DNA of 64,000 bases from Ferrimonas futtsuensis DSM 18154 (GTDB lineage Bacteria; Pseudomonadota; Gammaproteobacteria; Enterobacterales; Shewanellaceae): contig NZ_AUGL01000011.1 of NCBI RefSeq assembly GCF_000422645.1, positions 116,665 through 180,664 of the forward strand. Reading direction: 5' to 3'. A model generated the notes under the pieces. That model did no database searches. It was not told where the DNA came from and worked only from the letters and a program-made list of their open reading frames with translations. The translations under genes were made by a program, and so were the position numbers. Each line of letters begins with the position of its first letter. The first letter of the stretch is position 1. Shown here piece after piece: positions 1-7,213 of the stretch.

Positions 1-1
1 G

Positions 2-334
2 CACGATTGTGACAAGGCGAACTGCCCCAACAAGGACAAGCATGCCAAGCATCAGCATAAGCATGATTGCGCCAACTGCCCCAAGATGAGCGGCAAAGGT
101 GCCCACTACACCCACGCCTGCCCGATGAACCCCAAGATTGTCGGTTTCGAGGGCGACAGCTGCCCCAAGTGCGGCATGGACCTGGAGCCGGTGGCCAAGG
201 CTGACCGTCAGGCGTACACCCACGCCTGCCCGATGAACTCCAAGATCCGCGGCTTCAAGGGCGACAGCTGCCCCAAATGCGGCATGGACCTGGAGCCCAT
301 GGCCCAGGCCGGCAAGGGTCACAGCCATCATTGA
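2..334 (+). CDS. Heavy-metal-binding-domain protein, 5' truncated
   Basis: This reading frame is open to the left edge, so the start and any signal peptide lie outside the window; an internal ATG at 86 is probably not the start because the coding character continues upstream. The visible 110 residues begin with a His/Cys/Lys-rich stretch holding two C-P-[NK]-K type motifs. Two near-identical copies of a heavy-metal-binding domain follow, each with Y-T-H-A-C-P-M-N at one end and C-P-K-C-G-M-D-L at the other, and the protein ends in a His tail. Domains of this kind are found in Cu/Ag export proteins, so periplasmic metal capture is the likely role (inference). It lies just upstream of the cus genes. 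Confidence 0.75.
   Translation, partial: HDCDKANCPNKDKHAKHQHKHDCANCPKMSGKGAHYTHACPMNPKIVGFEGDSCPKCGMDLEPVAKADRQAYTHACPMNSKIRGFKGDSCPKCGMDLEPMAQAGKGHSHH
107..304 (+). repeat. Tandem 108-bp direct repeat encoding two metal-binding domains
   Basis: Two copies of a coding unit start at about 107 and 215, a period of 108 bp or 36 codons. The CPM and CPKCGMDLEP blocks are nearly identical in DNA, while the middle (IVGFE versus IRGFK) has diverged. This fits a recent in-frame duplication. Confidence 0.8.
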
Positions 335-417
335 GGGCGGCTTTGAAAAAAAAGGGTGAACTTTTTTTCGGGAATTCGTTCATAATGGTGGCCACAGGCT
401 AACAAACTGAACCGACC

Positions 418-798
418 ATGACCCATTTGAGCAGAGTACTGAGCATGCTGTTACTCGCACTGGCGCTGATAAGCCAGGGCGCGGTGGCGCGCATGCCGAT
501 GATGCCCATGGGGGAGTCGGTTCAGGCTATGGCCACCATGGACTGCCACAGCCAGATGTCCGATTCGGCCCAGGCCGAAGAGGAGAACTGCTGTTGTGAT
601 GGCGGGACCATGACCGGGACCATGGCCATGGATTGCGACAGCGGCTGCAGCCAGTGTCAGGACTGTTTCCACTACAGCTCCACGCCGGTTTCGCCCCTGC
701 AGATTGGCCGTTCGCCACAGCATGGCGAACCCCCCGCCTACCTCACCAGTTTTGACTCCGTCTGTCTGGAGTCCGATGAGCGACCTCCCATCGCCTGA
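418..798 (+). CDS. Met/Cys-rich secreted protein of the copper locus
   Basis: A 126-residue protein with a clear signal peptide (hydrophobic residues 9-24). The mature part is rich in Met (M-P-M-M-P-M) and Cys: C43, a C-C-C run at 58-60, and C73, C77, C80 and C83 in a C-x3-C-x2-C-x2-C arrangement. It ends in R-P-P-I-A. Small proteins of this make-up are common beside Cu/Ag efflux genes (CopL- or DUF2946-like), but I cannot assign a family firmly. Metal sensing or buffering in the periplasm is inferred. A weak CATAAT -10 lies at 381-386. The gene is 134 bp upstream of the cusB-like gene and points the same way. Confidence 0.65.
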   Translation: MTHLSRVLSMLLLALALISQGAVARMPMMPMGESVQAMATMDCHSQMSDSAQAEEENCCCDGGTMTGTMAMDCDSGCSQCQDCFHYSSTPVSPLQIGRSPQHGEPPAYLTSFDSVCLESDERPPIA

Positions 799-850
799 CC
801 CTTTATAGCGACGACTTTGACACCCAGGGTGCCTTGACCGGCACCCTACC

Positions 851-869
851 TGGCCCGTTGACCGGGCCA
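851..869 (+). promoter_or_regulatory. Inverted repeat upstream of the cusB-like gene
   Basis: Perfect 7-bp arms TGGCCCG and CGGGCCA flank TTGAC, just before a TATAAA at 876-881. The -35-like TTGACC inside the dyad is only 12 bp from TATAAA, too close for an ordinary or CueR-type promoter. It may be an operator or an RNA hairpin; there is no T-run for a terminator. Confidence 0.3.
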
Positions 870-932
870 ACCGACTATAAAGAGGTTTCCGGGCTATCCC
901 CGCGATAGAGCCGGATTCGAGGAGAAGCCAAG

Positions 933-2561
933 ATGTTTGGTGACAACTTTTCCGCCCGTTGGCTGCTGGCTTTGATGCTGGTTTTGCCGATGTTGGCCAT
1001 GCCACTCCATGCCCAGCAGGCCAGTGAGCCCGCCCATAACCACGCTGAACAGGCCGAACCCTATGCCTGTCCCATGCACCTGGACCAGACCGGTCATGAA
1101 GGTGACCGTTGCCCCGAGTGCAAGATGTTTCTGACCCCGGTGGATGCGCCCTACGCCTGCCCCATGCATCCGCAGCAGACCGGCGCCATCGGCGACCGCT
1201 GTGCCATCTGCAACATGTATCTGACCCCGGAGGAGGAGGAGGAGGAAGCGGTCCAGCCCTATGCCTGCCCGATGCACCCGGAGCAGACGGGAGGGGAGGG
1301 GGATCGCTGCCCCATCTGCAATATGTTCCTGCAGCCGGTAGAGGGCGACTCTCATGAGGGGCACGACCACGCTGCCATGGAGATGCCCATGTCGTCGCCG
1401 GTGGCCAAGCAAAGCCCCCTGTCGTCCAACGGCGGAGGGGTGAAGTATGTCTGCCCCATGCACCCCCATATCGTCTCTGATGACCCCGGTTCCTGCCCCA
1501 TCTGTGGCATGGACCTGGAGAAGGTGGAGCTGGGTGCCAGCACCGAAGAGGTGGTGGTGGGGGTGCCCGGGGGCATGCAACAGGCCCTGGGTATGCGGGT
1601 GGAAGCCGTGGAGCAGGGCACCCTGTGGCGCTACATCAATACCATAGGCACGGTGGAGTACGACCAGGATGCCCTCAGCCACATCCATGCCCGGGTGTCC
1701 GGCTGGATCGAAAAGCTGGGGGTTGCCTCCGTCGGTGACCAGGTGAAGCAGGGCGACCTGCTGTTTGAGCTGTACAGCCCGGAGCTGATCAACGCCCAGG
1801 ACGATTACCTGCTGGCCATGAGCAGCCTTAAAAGTGACACCATCCGCGGCCCTGAGCTGATGCGCAAGGCCAGGCTGCGGCTGGAGCTGCTGGGAATGGA
1901 CACCCGTCTGATTCAGCGGCTGGAACGTACCGGCAAGAGCCTGTACCGGGTGCCCTTCTACGCTCAGCAGGATGGCTACATCAGCCAGCTGAATGTCCGC
2001 GACGGCATGTACATCCAGCCTGCTACTGAGGTGATGAAGCTGGTGAATCTGGACAACGTCTGGGTGATTGCCGAGGTGTTTGAGAACCAGCAGGGCTGGT
2101 TCAAGGTGGGCCAGGATGCGGCGGTAACCGCTTCCGCCCTGGGGCTGTTCGAGTTGGAGGGGCAGATCGATTACATCTATCCCGAGCTGGACCCGGTGAC
2201 CCGGGCGATGCAGGTTCGGGTCAGCCTGGCGAATCCGGACGGCAAGCTGCGCCCCGGCTCCCTGGTGGACGTGGAGCTCTATGGCACCGCCAAGCGTGGC
2301 CTGACCCTGGTGCCCACCGAGGCACTGATCCAGACCGGCCGCAGCAACCGGGTGGTGGTGCAGAGATCCGAGACCGAATTTGTGGTCAAGGAGGTGACTC
2401 TGGGGATGATCGCCCGGGGCAAGGCGGAGATCCTCTCCGGCATCGAGCCCGGTGAGCGGGTGGTGGTGTCCGGCCAGTTCCTGCTGGATTCCGAGGCCAG
2501 CCTCAAGGGCAGCCTGATGCGGATGACCAGTGGCAGCGCCCACAGCGGCCACAGCCACTAG
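933..2561 (+). CDS. cusB: CusB-like RND periplasmic adaptor with four metal-binding domains
   Basis: Membrane-fusion subunit linking the inner-membrane CusA pump to an outer-membrane channel for Cu(I)/Ag(I) export. The 542 residues start with a signal peptide (about 1-28). Four heavy-metal-binding domains follow, with CPMH motifs at about 46, 76, 112 and 174. The first three end in degenerate C-x2-C-[KN]-M and the fourth in the canonical CPICGMDL. Barrel-sandwich, alpha-hairpin and beta-barrel regions come next (about 205-530), and the protein ends in a His-rich tail. Adaptors of this family usually carry none or one such domain, so four is unusual. A GGAG motif precedes the ATG. The cusA-like gene follows 8 bp later, giving an operon with cueR. 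Confidence 0.9.
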   Translation: MFGDNFSARWLLALMLVLPMLAMPLHAQQASEPAHNHAEQAEPYACPMHLDQTGHEGDRCPECKMFLTPVDAPYACPMHPQQTGAIGDRCAICNMYLTPEEEEEEAVQPYACPMHPEQTGGEGDRCPICNMFLQPVEGDSHEGHDHAAMEMPMSSPVAKQSPLSSNGGGVKYVCPMHPHIVSDDPGSCPICGMDLEKVELGASTEEVVVGVPGGMQQALGMRVEAVEQGTLWRYINTIGTVEYDQDALSHIHARVSGWIEKLGVASVGDQVKQGDLLFELYSPELINAQDDYLLAMSSLKSDTIRGPELMRKARLRLELLGMDTRLIQRLERTGKSLYRVPFYAQQDGYISQLNVRDGMYIQPATEVMKLVNLDNVWVIAEVFENQQGWFKVGQDAAVTASALGLFELEGQIDYIYPELDPVTRAMQVRVSLANPDGKLRPGSLVDVELYGTAKRGLTLVPTEALIQTGRSNRVVVQRSETEFVVKEVTLGMIARGKAEILSGIEPGERVVVSGQFLLDSEASLKGSLMRMTSGSAHSGHSH

Positions 2562-2569
2562 GAGGCCCC

Positions 2570-5500
2570 ATGCTGGAAAAAATCATTGAAGCCTCTATCC
2601 GTCAGCGGGTGATGGTGCTGGTGGTGATGGCGGTGATCGCCCTGGTGGGCTGGCAGGCGCTGCGCACCACCCCCCTGGACGCCTTGCCGGATCTGTCCGA
2701 TGTTCAGGTGATCGTCAAGACTCCCTATCCCGGGCAGGCGCCGCAACTGGTGGAGGAGCAGGTGACCTATCCTCTCTCCTCGGCGATGCTGGCGGTGCCC
2801 GGCGCCAAGACGGTGCGCGGTTACTCCTTCTTCGGCGATTCCTACGTCTACGTGATCTTCGAGGATGGGACCGACATCTACTGGGCCCGCTCGCGGGTGC
2901 TGGAGTACTTGTCTCAGGTGCAGGGACAACTGCCTGCCGCCGCCCGGCCCGAGCTGGGCCCGGATGCCTCCGGGGTGGGCTGGGTGTTTGAATACGCTCT
3001 GGTGGATCGCAGTGGTAAGCACGATCTGGCCCAGCTTCGCAGCCTGCAGGACTGGTACCTGAAGCTGGAGTTGCAGAGTGTGGCCGGGGTTTCCGAGGTG
3101 GCCACCATCGGCGGCATGGAGCAGAGTTATCAAGTGGTGGTGGATCCCCACAAGCTGGCTTTGTACAAGCTGGACATCGGCCGGGTGAAGATGGCCATCG
3201 ACCGGGCCAACGCCGAGGTGGGCGGGTCTGTGGTGGAGATGGCCGAAGCGGAGTACATGATCCGTTCCAAGGGTTACCGTCAGAGCCTGGCGGATTTCGC
3301 CGAGATCCCCCTGGGTGTGGTGTCCGACGCCGGCAACCCGGTGTTGCTCAAGGATGTGGCCACCCTGCGCCTGGGGCCGGCGTCACGCCGTGGCATGGCG
3401 GAGCTCGATGGTGAAGGCGAAGTGGTGGGCGGCATCATCGTCATGCGCTACGGTGAAAACGCCCTGGCCACCATCGACGCGGTCAAGGCCAAGCTGGCCA
3501 CCCTCAAGGGGGGGCTGCCGGAAGGGGTGGAGGTGGTGACCACCTACGACCGTTCCCAGCTGATCCTCAATTCGGTGGATAACCTGAAAGGCAAGGTGAT
3601 CGAGGAGATGGCGGTGGTGGGCCTGGTGTGCCTGCTGTTCCTGCTGCACGCCCGATCCACTCTGGTGGCGGTGATCACCCTGCCCCTCTCTATCCTGGTG
3701 AGCTTTATCGTCATGGGCTGGATGGGGGTCAACGCCAACATCATGAGCCTGGGGGGAATCGCCATCGCCATTGGTGCCGTGGTGGATGCCGCCATCGTGA
3801 TGGTGGAGAACGCCCACAAGCACCTGGAGCATTTCCGGGCCGATACCGGGCGTGAGCCTCTGGAGCAGGAGCGTTGGCAACTGATGAAGGAGGCCTCGGT
3901 GGAGGTGGGGCCGGCGCTGTTCTTCAGTCTGCTGATCATCACCCTGAGCTTTATGCCGGTGTTTGTGCTGGAGGCCCAGGAGGGACGGCTGTTCCACCCC
4001 CTGGCCTACACCAAGACCTTCGCCATGGCTGCATCGGCGCTGCTGGCGATCACCCTGATTCCGGTCCTGATGGGCTACTTCATTCGCGGTCGTATTCCCG
4101 ATGAGCGTAAGAACCCCATCAGCCGGTTGCTGATCGCCCTCTATCGCCCGTCACTGGGGCTGGTGTTGCGCTTTCCCCGGATCACCCTGGTCCTGGCCAT
4201 CGTCGCCCTGGCGAGCGCCTGGTATCCCACCAGCCGCCTGGGGTCGGAGTTCATGCCGGAGCTGGAGGAGGGGGATCTGCTGTATATGCCCACTACCTTG
4301 CCTGGGGTCAGTGCCGGCAAGGCGGCGGAGGTGCTGCAGCAAACCGACCGGCTGATCAAGACCATTCCCGAGGTTAAGAGGGTGTTCGGCAAGGTGGGTC
4401 GGGCGGAAACCGCCACGGATCCCGCGCCGCTGACCATGCTGGAGACCACCATCATGCTCAACCCCAGGGAGACCTGGCGGGAAGGGATGACCCTGGAGGG
4501 GATCATCGACGATCTGCAGCGCACTGTGAAGGTGCCCGGGGTGACCAACGCCTGGGTGCAGCCGATCAAGACCCGCATCGACATGCTCTCCACCGGCATC
4601 AAGACCCCCATCGGCATCAAGATCTCCGGTGCGGACGTGGACGAGCTGCAGCGCATCGGTGGCGAGGTGGAAGCGATCCTGTCGCCGCTGTCCGGTACCG
4701 TTTCCGCCTTCGCCGAGCGGGTGGGAGGCGGCCGCTATATCGACATCGAACCCAAGCTGGCGGTGGCGGCTCGCTACGGCCTCAGCCTGGACGATGTGCA
4801 GAATGTGGTGCGTCTGGCCATTGGTGGCATGCAGATCGGAGAGTCGGTGCAGGGGGCGGAGCGCTACCCGATCAACCTGCGCTACCCCAGGGAACTGCGG
4901 GACGACATCGATAAGCTCAGGGCCTTGCCCGTCGTGACCGCCAAGGGGCATTACATCCCCCTGTCCAACATCGCCGACATCAGCATCAGCGACGGGGCGC
5001 CGATGCTCAAGAGTGAAAATGGCCGTCTCATCTCCTGGGTGTTTGTGGACATCAAGGGGATCTCCATCGGTGAGTACATCGATCATGCCCGCCAGGCCCT
5101 GGACAGTCAGCTTAAGCTGCCGCCTCGCTACAGCGTCAGCTTCGCGGGCCAGTACGAGTACATGCAGCGGGTGGAGGCCAAGATGGTTCAGGTGATCCCC
5201 ATGACCCTGGCGGTGATCTTCCTGCTGCTGATGCTTACCTTCGGCTCCACCCTGCAGGCGGGGATCATCATGCTCAGCCTGCCTTTCGCCCTGGTGGGTT
5301 CCGCCTGGCTGCTCTATCTGCTGGAGTACAACCTGTCGGTGGCCGTGGCCGTGGGGATGATCGCCCTGGCCGGGGTGGCGGCGGAGTTCGGCGTGGTGAT
5401 GCAGGTGTACCTGAACAACGCCATCAAGGCCAGACGCAAGTCTGGTGACTATTCGTCGGTGTCTGATCTGCGTGAGGCGCTGATGGAGGGGGCGGTGATG

Positions 5501-5710
5501 CGCATCCGACCCAAGGCGATGACGGTGGCGACCATCTTCTTCGGCCTGCTGCCCATCATGTGGGGGGCCGGCTCCGGCAACGACGTGATGCAGAAGATCG
5601 CCGCTCCCATGGTGGGCGGTATGGTGACCGCACCGCTGCTGTCACTGTTTGTGATACCTGCGCTTTACCTGCTGATCTACGGGAGGGAGCTGAAAGAGGA
5701 GGCATCATGA
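2570..5710 (+). CDS. cusA: CusA-like Cu(I)/Ag(I) RND efflux pump
   Basis: Proton-driven inner-membrane transporter of the heavy-metal-efflux RND family, 1046 residues, the normal length. The substrate methionines of E. coli CusA are found at the same numbers: M573, M623 and M672. The proton-relay residues are D406 in G-A-V-V-D-A-A, E939 in A-A-E-F-G-V-V-M and a lysine at about 982. These residues point to monovalent copper/silver rather than Zn/Co/Cd. Two large periplasmic loops and 12 membrane spans are visible as hydrophobic blocks. It is translated with the cusB-like gene, and its stop overlaps the cueR start as ATGA. No outer-membrane CusC partner is inside the window. Confidence 0.95.
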   Translation: MLEKIIEASIRQRVMVLVVMAVIALVGWQALRTTPLDALPDLSDVQVIVKTPYPGQAPQLVEEQVTYPLSSAMLAVPGAKTVRGYSFFGDSYVYVIFEDGTDIYWARSRVLEYLSQVQGQLPAAARPELGPDASGVGWVFEYALVDRSGKHDLAQLRSLQDWYLKLELQSVAGVSEVATIGGMEQSYQVVVDPHKLALYKLDIGRVKMAIDRANAEVGGSVVEMAEAEYMIRSKGYRQSLADFAEIPLGVVSDAGNPVLLKDVATLRLGPASRRGMAELDGEGEVVGGIIVMRYGENALATIDAVKAKLATLKGGLPEGVEVVTTYDRSQLILNSVDNLKGKVIEEMAVVGLVCLLFLLHARSTLVAVITLPLSILVSFIVMGWMGVNANIMSLGGIAIAIGAVVDAAIVMVENAHKHLEHFRADTGREPLEQERWQLMKEASVEVGPALFFSLLIITLSFMPVFVLEAQEGRLFHPLAYTKTFAMAASALLAITLIPVLMGYFIRGRIPDERKNPISRLLIALYRPSLGLVLRFPRITLVLAIVALASAWYPTSRLGSEFMPELEEGDLLYMPTTLPGVSAGKAAEVLQQTDRLIKTIPEVKRVFGKVGRAETATDPAPLTMLETTIMLNPRETWREGMTLEGIIDDLQRTVKVPGVTNAWVQPIKTRIDMLSTGIKTPIGIKISGADVDELQRIGGEVEAILSPLSGTVSAFAERVGGGRYIDIEPKLAVAARYGLSLDDVQNVVRLAIGGMQIGESVQGAERYPINLRYPRELRDDIDKLRALPVVTAKGHYIPLSNIADISISDGAPMLKSENGRLISWVFVDIKGISIGEYIDHARQALDSQLKLPPRYSVSFAGQYEYMQRVEAKMVQVIPMTLAVIFLLLMLTFGSTLQAGIIMLSLPFALVGSAWLLYLLEYNLSVAVAVGMIALAGVAAEFGVVMQVYLNNAIKARRKSGDYSSVSDLREALMEGAVMRIRPKAMTVATIFFGLLPIMWGAGSGNDVMQKIAAPMVGGMVTAPLLSLFVIPALYLLIYGRELKEEAS

Positions 5711-6099
5711 AGATAGGCGAGGTGGCCCGGGAGACCGGGCTCAGTGTCAAGACACTGCGCTATTACCATGATATTGGACTTGTGCAGGCCCCCCGGGGGG
5801 AGAACGGCTATCGCGCCTATGGCAGATCGCAGCTGGCTCAGTTGCAGTTTGTGGCCAGGTGTCGATCCCTGGGGTTCTCACTGGATCAGTGCGCCACCCT
5901 GTTGGCACTGAACGCGAATGAGCAGCGCAGTGCGGGGCAGGTCAGGGCTCTGGCCAACGAACAACTGGGCCAGGTGCGTGACAAACTGGCCCAGCTTCAG
6001 TCACTGGAGCGGCGTTTGAACGGCCTGGTCGGAGACTGTCCTGGAGGGGCAGCCCCTCAGTGCAGCATCCTGGATTCACTAAATGGGTCAGGGCATTAG
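5707..6099 (+). CDS. cueR: CueR-type copper-responsive MerR regulator
   Basis: MerR-family activator of 130 residues with an N-terminal winged helix (M-K-I-G-E-V-A-R-E-T-G-L-S-V-K-T-L-R-Y-Y), a dimerisation helix and a C-terminal metal loop with C111 and C119 (C-P-G-x5-C, the seven-residue spacing of CueR). A serine at about 75 matches the CueR serine associated with monovalent-metal selectivity. A longer upstream frame exists, but the ATG at 5707 has a good GAGG site, overlaps the pump stop as ATGA and gives the canonical N-terminus. Placing the sensor last in the pump operon suggests autoregulation by Cu(I)/Ag(I), although I could not find a convincing 19-bp-spacer CueR promoter. Confidence 0.88.
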   Translation: MKIGEVARETGLSVKTLRYYHDIGLVQAPRGENGYRAYGRSQLAQLQFVARCRSLGFSLDQCATLLALNANEQRSAGQVRALANEQLGQVRDKLAQLQSLERRLNGLVGDCPGGAAPQCSILDSLNGSGH

Positions 6100-6114
6100 C
6101 TCTGCCAATAGACC

Positions 6115-6141
6115 AAAGAGGCGCCTGGCGCCTCTTTTTTT
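6115..6141 (+). terminator. Intrinsic terminator after cueR
   Basis: A GC-rich hairpin with arms AAAGAGGCGCC and GGCGCCTCTTT runs into seven Ts, 16 bp past the cueR stop. Confidence 0.9.
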
Positions 6142-6224
6142 ATGGTTTCCTGGGGGCTGGTACGCTGCGACGCCTTGGGTGGTATGGGGAAAGGGGGCGG
6201 AATTTTAACGGTTGGGGGCCAGAC

Positions 6225-6248
6225 AAAAAAAAGGCGGCCGAAGCCGCC
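6225..6248 (-). terminator. Intrinsic terminator of the DUF2057 gene
   Basis: On the minus strand GGCGGC-TTCG-GCCGCC is followed by eight Ts, just downstream of the minus-strand stop at 6257. The TTCG tetraloop stabilises the hairpin. Confidence 0.9.
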
Positions 6249-6256
6249 AAGGTTGG

Positions 6257-6682
6257 TCAGAAACGGGCGTTTGCTCTGGCCATCAGGGCCATGAGCTGGC
6301 TCTGGGTCAGCAGTTGGCTCTCCACCGCCCCGGTGTCGTTACGCAGGCTGGCGTATGGCTGGCGGGCAAACTGGCGCACTTCGGTTTCACTGCGCAGGTC
6401 TGGCAGCTGCAGCCTGTAGGTTTGATCGTCCTTGGCCTCGAAACTCAGGTAGAGGGGCTCAGAGCTGACGTACTCGTGGTCTTCCGCGTTGAGCTGCAGC
6501 AGTTCGGCATAACGCAGTTCCAGAATCTGCAGGCCCGGCTGCAGAGGCAGGGCGCTGCGGTAGCTGGGGACCGCTTCACCATTGACCTTGTTGGCCCAGA
6601 TGGAGGAGGGCAGTTCCAGGGTGGCGGCCTGGGTCAGGGGGGACGCCAGGGTGAGCAGGGTTGCGGAAATCAGGGTTTTCAT
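6257..6682 (-). CDS. DUF2057 (YccT/UPF0319-type) secreted protein
   Basis: A protein of about 141 residues with a signal peptide (M-K-T-L-I-S-A-T-L-L-T-L-A-S-P-L-T-Q-A) followed by a beta-rich domain beginning A-T-L-E-L-P. The pattern of a wanted-length N-x-V-N-G block, E-L-R-Y near residue 60 and a Gln-rich C-terminal helix resembles the DUF2057 family of periplasmic proteins, whose function is poorly known. I chose the second ATG (6682) over the one at 6697 because it gives a standard signal peptide and has GGAG about 9 bp upstream. The gene has its own terminator and seems monocistronic. Confidence 0.7.
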   Translation of the reverse strand: MKTLISATLLTLASPLTQAATLELPSSIWANKVNGEAVPSYRSALPLQPGLQILELRYAELLQLNAEDHEYVSSEPLYLSFEAKDDQTYRLQLPDLRSETEVRQFARQPYASLRNDTGAVESQLLTQSQLMALMARANARF

Positions 6683-6736
6683 AAGGTGGTTCTCCATAAA
6701 GATTCGTTCACTATTGGGTTGGTGGGGTACGAACCG

Positions 6737-7063
6737 TCAGGAGATGGGAGGGCGCAAGGGCCTGCCGCAGGGAGCGGGGTAGGCTGCCGGCATCCGGAAG
6801 GGGGGCGGAACGCTTCCCGGCAAGGGCAGCTGCGGCATCTCCATGGGAAGCAGAGTGGCCGCAGTGACCCACACACAACCGGATTGACACTGCTGGCACA
6901 GTGGTGCATCGGCGTGATGCATCGCCAGCTCGCAGGTCAGCGTTGTGCTGACAGGCATCCGGTGGATGGGTTGGGCTTGGGCTGGCTGGGCCAGGCTGAC
7001 CATCAGGAGCATCATCAGCAAGGGGAGCCAGAACCCGTATTGACGGGAAGCGTTCCTAATCAT
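6737..7063 (-). CDS. Small Cys-containing secreted protein, unassigned
   Basis: A 108-residue protein with a hydrophobic signal segment (about 11-30, ending A-Q-A). The mature part has Met-His-His, then C56, C59 and C63 (C-Q-Q-C-Q-S-G-C), then a Pro/Met-rich stretch ending R-P-L-R-P-P-I-S. The layout of signal, C-x2-C-x3-C cluster, Pro-rich tail and R-P-P-I terminus is like the protein at 418-798, suggesting related metal-binding proteins of the copper locus (inference). The Shine-Dalgarno-like GGGGAGG is rather far from the ATG, so the exact start is uncertain. Confidence 0.5.
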   Translation of the reverse strand: MIRNASRQYGFWLPLLMMLLMVSLAQPAQAQPIHRMPVSTTLTCELAMHHADAPLCQQCQSGCVWVTAATLLPMEMPQLPLPGSVPPPFRMPAAYPAPCGRPLRPPIS

Positions 7064-7213
7064 GTGGCCAGGGTAAAGCCTCCCCTGACAGGAGGGTCAA
7101 GCTCCGGGTTAGCCAGCTGCCAAATTCACTGAACACTGCATTCACTCCTGTTGGTTTTTCCCCCTGGCGCTGGCGCCCACAATGGCGCTGACCTAAACGC
7201 AAGGAGACACACC

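Noticed and set aside
343..386. A MerR-type promoter before the gene at 418
   Set aside because: TTGAAA (343-348) and CATAAT (381-386) are 32 bp apart, far from the 19-20 bp spacer of CueR-type promoters.
1064..1530. Repeated CPMH-coding units considered as a CRISPR-like or mobile repeat
   Set aside because: The repeats are in frame, coding for protein domains, of unequal spacing and diverged in DNA; they are domain duplications.
894..2558. A 554-codon minus-strand frame across the cusB-like gene
   Set aside because: His/Gln/Gly-rich shadow frame; the plus strand has clear CusB and metal-binding features.
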